64,000 nt of DNA. It comes from Devosia oryzisoli. Lineage in GTDB: Bacteria; Pseudomonadota; Alphaproteobacteria; Rhizobiales; Devosiaceae. Below, piece after piece: positions 62,110-64,000 of the stretch. Position 1 is the stretch's first letter. Every line of letters starts with the position of its first letter. The notes under the pieces were generated by a model. The model saw only the letters and a list, made by a program, of their open reading frames with translations, was not told where the DNA came from and did not search any database. The translations under genes were made by a program, and so were the position numbers. The stretch covers positions 1,116,001 to 1,180,000 of the forward strand of contig NZ_JACYFU010000001.1 in assembly GCF_014837245.1 (NCBI RefSeq), given 5' to 3'.

Positions 62110-63531
62110 ATGTCGGACCTCGTGGAAGGGCGCTGGCGCGAAATCTTCGGACCCCGCTACCTAGCGGCAACGGTAATCCTCTGCCTCGGGGTATCGCTTT
62201 TCGCCTTCAACGCCTTCCTGTCGACGACCGCCCTCCCTTCGGCGGTCAAGGAGTTGAATGGGGTCGAGGTGATCTCCTGGGCGACGACGCTCTATCTCGT
62301 CTTTGCCATCATGGGCGGTTCGGCGGCGGCGATGGCGAAGGCCCGTCTCGGGTCGCGCGGGTCCCTACTTCTGTTTGGCGGCATTTTCCTGGTCGGCACG
62401 TTGGTAGCAGCGAGCGGTGGATCGATGACGCACGTGCTCATCGGACGCGCGGTGCAGGGGCTCGGAGAAGGCGTAGTGGCGGCCCTCTGCTTCTCGCTGA
62501 TCCCCGAGTTATTCCCCAACAGGCTCGTGCCGAAGGTGTTCGGCATGCAGGCGGTGATCTGGGCCGTCGCAGCCTTCGGGGGTCCGGCAGCGGCCGGAGC
62601 CCTCACCGAATTCGTATCATGGCGGGCAGCCTTCCTGGTCAACGTGCCGCTGATCATCATCTTCGCCGTCATGGTGTTGATGGTCGTTCCGAAGCGGGTG
62701 GCGACGGAAGATACCTCACGCTTCCCCGGGCTGCGGCTGCTCACGATCGGCGGTGGCATCCTGCTGGTTGCGCTAGCGGCCATCGCACCGGCGGTTCAGG
62801 CCGCACTGCTTCTTTTCGGGGCCGTGGTTCTGCTGGGCGGCACAGTCGCATTGGACAGGCGCAGCGATGCGCCGCTGTTGCCCACCGGCGCGTTCGGCGC
62901 GAGGACTGCTTTGGGCGCTGGCTTCTGGGTCGTGCTGCTCATGCCCATCGCCGGGGCCACGAGCGGCGTCTACCTGGTGCTGCTACTGCAGCAATTGTGG
63001 GGTTACGGCCCGACGCTGGCCGGGGCTGTCGGGGCCGTGATGGCGGTGGCCTGGAGCCTCTCATCCGTGACGGTGGCCAATGTGCGCCGCCGCGAAACAC
63101 GCAAAATCCTGATCCGCACGGGGCCCGTGCTGATCGGGATCGGGCTGCTTGGCGTGCTGGCCGGGCTGGAACTGGGACAGCCGGTCCTGCTGCTTGCCGC
63201 GCAGGTCGCGATCGGAGCCGGCTTTGGCATTTCGAGCGGCTATCTCAGCCTGTTGCTGATGGAAGCGGCGCCTGAGCAAGATCGAAACCGGACCACCACC
63301 CTTATCCCCACCACTCAATCGGCGGGGAACGCGATCGGAGCAGCGCTTGCCGGCGTGGCGGCGAACGGCGCCGGCTATGCAGTGGCTAGCTCGAACAGCG
63401 AGGTTCTTGCATCCATCGTGCCGTTGTTCCTCACCGGGTTTGTCGCAGCAGCACTGGCCGCTCTTGCCGCGCGTCACATGCTGTCGCTGGCACCAGCGCA
63501 GACGATGGCGGGCAGCTTCGCGACGGAATGA
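62110..63531 (+). CDS. MFS transporter (DHA2-like drug/metabolite exporter)
   Basis: A 473-residue major facilitator with about 14 predicted helices. The early STTALPSAVKELNGVEVISW is close to motif D1 of the DHA2 group, and motif C-like sequence is in VAAFGGPAAAGALTEFVSWR. The loop FPNRLVPKVFGMQAVIWAV is also typical. Such proteins export hydrophobic compounds or drugs with proton exchange; the substrate is unknown. It lies 128 bases from the divergent glutaredoxin fusion. Confidence 0.85.
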   Translation: MSDLVEGRWREIFGPRYLAATVILCLGVSLFAFNAFLSTTALPSAVKELNGVEVISWATTLYLVFAIMGGSAAAMAKARLGSRGSLLLFGGIFLVGTLVAASGGSMTHVLIGRAVQGLGEGVVAALCFSLIPELFPNRLVPKVFGMQAVIWAVAAFGGPAAAGALTEFVSWRAAFLVNVPLIIIFAVMVLMVVPKRVATEDTSRFPGLRLLTIGGGILLVALAAIAPAVQAALLLFGAVVLLGGTVALDRRSDAPLLPTGAFGARTALGAGFWVVLLMPIAGATSGVYLVLLLQQLWGYGPTLAGAVGAVMAVAWSLSSVTVANVRRRETRKILIRTGPVLIGIGLLGVLAGLELGQPVLLLAAQVAIGAGFGISSGYLSLLLMEAAPEQDRNRTTTLIPTTQSAGNAIGAALAGVAANGAGYAVASSNSEVLASIVPLFLTGFVAAALAALAARHMLSLAPAQTMAGSFATE

Positions 63532-63588
63532 TCGATTTCCCTTGCAAAGCCTCTTGCGGTGACGCCAAGGCGTGACAATGTTGGGGAC

Positions 63589-64000
63589 ATGACACATGCA
63601 TTTGCCGAGCGCCCTGCCCTGCCTGACCCCGCTTCTGCACCAGAGCTCTTCGAAGGCCTGCTGACGCGGCGGGTAGTCGCCTATCTCATCGATGTCGTGA
63701 TCATGGGTACCATCGTGCTGGCAGTTGCGCTCGCCGGTACAATACTGGGATTTCTCACCTTCGGGCTGGCTTGGGCATCGCTGGTGTTCCTCGTGCCGGG
63801 CTCCATCGTGCTCTACTACGCCCTCACCCTGGGCTCCGCACGCCGGGCCACGGTCGGCATGCAGATGATGGACATCGTGCTGACGCCTGCACGCGGGCAG
63901 GTGCTCGACGGGTGGCTGGCCATCGTGCATGCGCTGGTCTTCTGGGTGACCATCTGGATCAGTTGGCCCGTCGCATTTCTCTTCGTGCTGTTCACGCCGC
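63589..64000 (+). CDS. RDD-family membrane protein (partial)
   Basis: The frame opens at ATG 63589 (MTHAFAERPALPD) with GGGG upstream and remains open for 137 codons to the window edge. The RDD domain is visible: LLTRRVVAYLIDVVIMGTIV, a second helix pair, and the inner signature ARRATVGMQMMDIVL with the usual G-M-x-I/V-x-D-like pattern. The last residues are in another hydrophobic helix (FWVTIWISWPVAFLFVLF). RDD proteins are often ion transport or membrane-associated proteins of unclear function. The C-terminus is outside the window. Confidence 0.8.
   Translation, partial: MTHAFAERPALPDPASAPELFEGLLTRRVVAYLIDVVIMGTIVLAVALAGTILGFLTFGLAWASLVFLVPGSIVLYYALTLGSARRATVGMQMMDIVLTPARGQVLDGWLAIVHALVFWVTIWISWPVAFLFVLFTP

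Overview
The window is GC-rich bacterial chromosome, densely coding, with no plasmid, phage or integron hallmarks. The families and local gene orders point to an alphaproteobacterium of the order Hyphomicrobiales (Rhizobiales). The strongest markers are nusB-nrdR-glyA, the plsX-fabH-ihfA-MerR run, a ubiquinol-cytochrome c chaperone next to a YceD protein, an LdtR/LdtP pair, a BA14K protein, an IolC with a fused C-terminal domain, and RpiR-type control of inositol genes. A Devosia-like organism would fit, but the genus is an inference.

Layout. 1-5900: part of an exopolysaccharide locus (Wzz-like chain-length protein, Wza-like export lipoprotein, GT4 glycosyltransferase, undecaprenyl-phosphate sugar transferase, Wzy/WaaL-like polymerase or ligase). 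5905-7014: an APH-fold kinase and tRNA-Pro(GGG). 7571-10455: an overlapping cassette of a double-domain KaiC-like ATPase, an HWE/HisKA_2 histidine kinase with a degenerate receiver domain, and a single-domain response regulator. 11029-12642: an AraC regulator fragment joined directly to the 3' end of a GH63-like glycosidase, followed by an intact PIG-L deacetylase, which looks like the scar of an internal deletion. 12784-15488: a small CxxC protein, then DUF4142, a cupredoxin, an ECF sigma factor and a secreted repeat protein. 15929-18758: GDP-mannose synthesis (manC, phosphomannomutase), which may feed the polysaccharide locus. 18909-20018: a ChaA-like cation/proton antiporter.

20019-26425: a DctB/DctD-like sigma-54 two-component pair divergent from a tripartite tricarboxylate transporter (tctCBA) with a textbook -24/-12 promoter. 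26462-27103: crcB and a 41-residue membrane peptide. 27119-34388: an AraC-controlled carbohydrate ABC transporter with a fused Gfo/Idh/MocA-aldo/keto reductase protein. 34526-36285: a TetR regulator with a palindromic operator at its start codon, and an SGNH esterase. 36407-38941: cyanide-insensitive-type cytochrome bd oxidase (two subunits plus DUF2474). 39206-40413: FMN riboswitch, attenuator and a RibN-like riboflavin transporter. 40516-48977: a myo-inositol catabolic cluster (RpiR-type iolR, iolC, iolD, iolE, a small membrane protein, iolB and convergent iolG) whose promoters share TGGAA-N6-TTCCA sites. No iolA is in the window. 49113-57240: housekeeping genes (MerR, ihfA, fabH, plsX, yceD, chaperone, bamE, nusB, nrdR, glyA, BA14K). 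57379-60022: L,D-transpeptidase, its LdtR-like regulator and a DUF6163-like protein. 60217-64000: hemB, a glutaredoxin-MauE-like fusion, an MFS transporter and a truncated RDD protein.

Much of the window concerns the cell surface and nutrient uptake. The most unusual parts are the KaiC cassette, the reductase fusion, the deletion scar and the inositol operator set.
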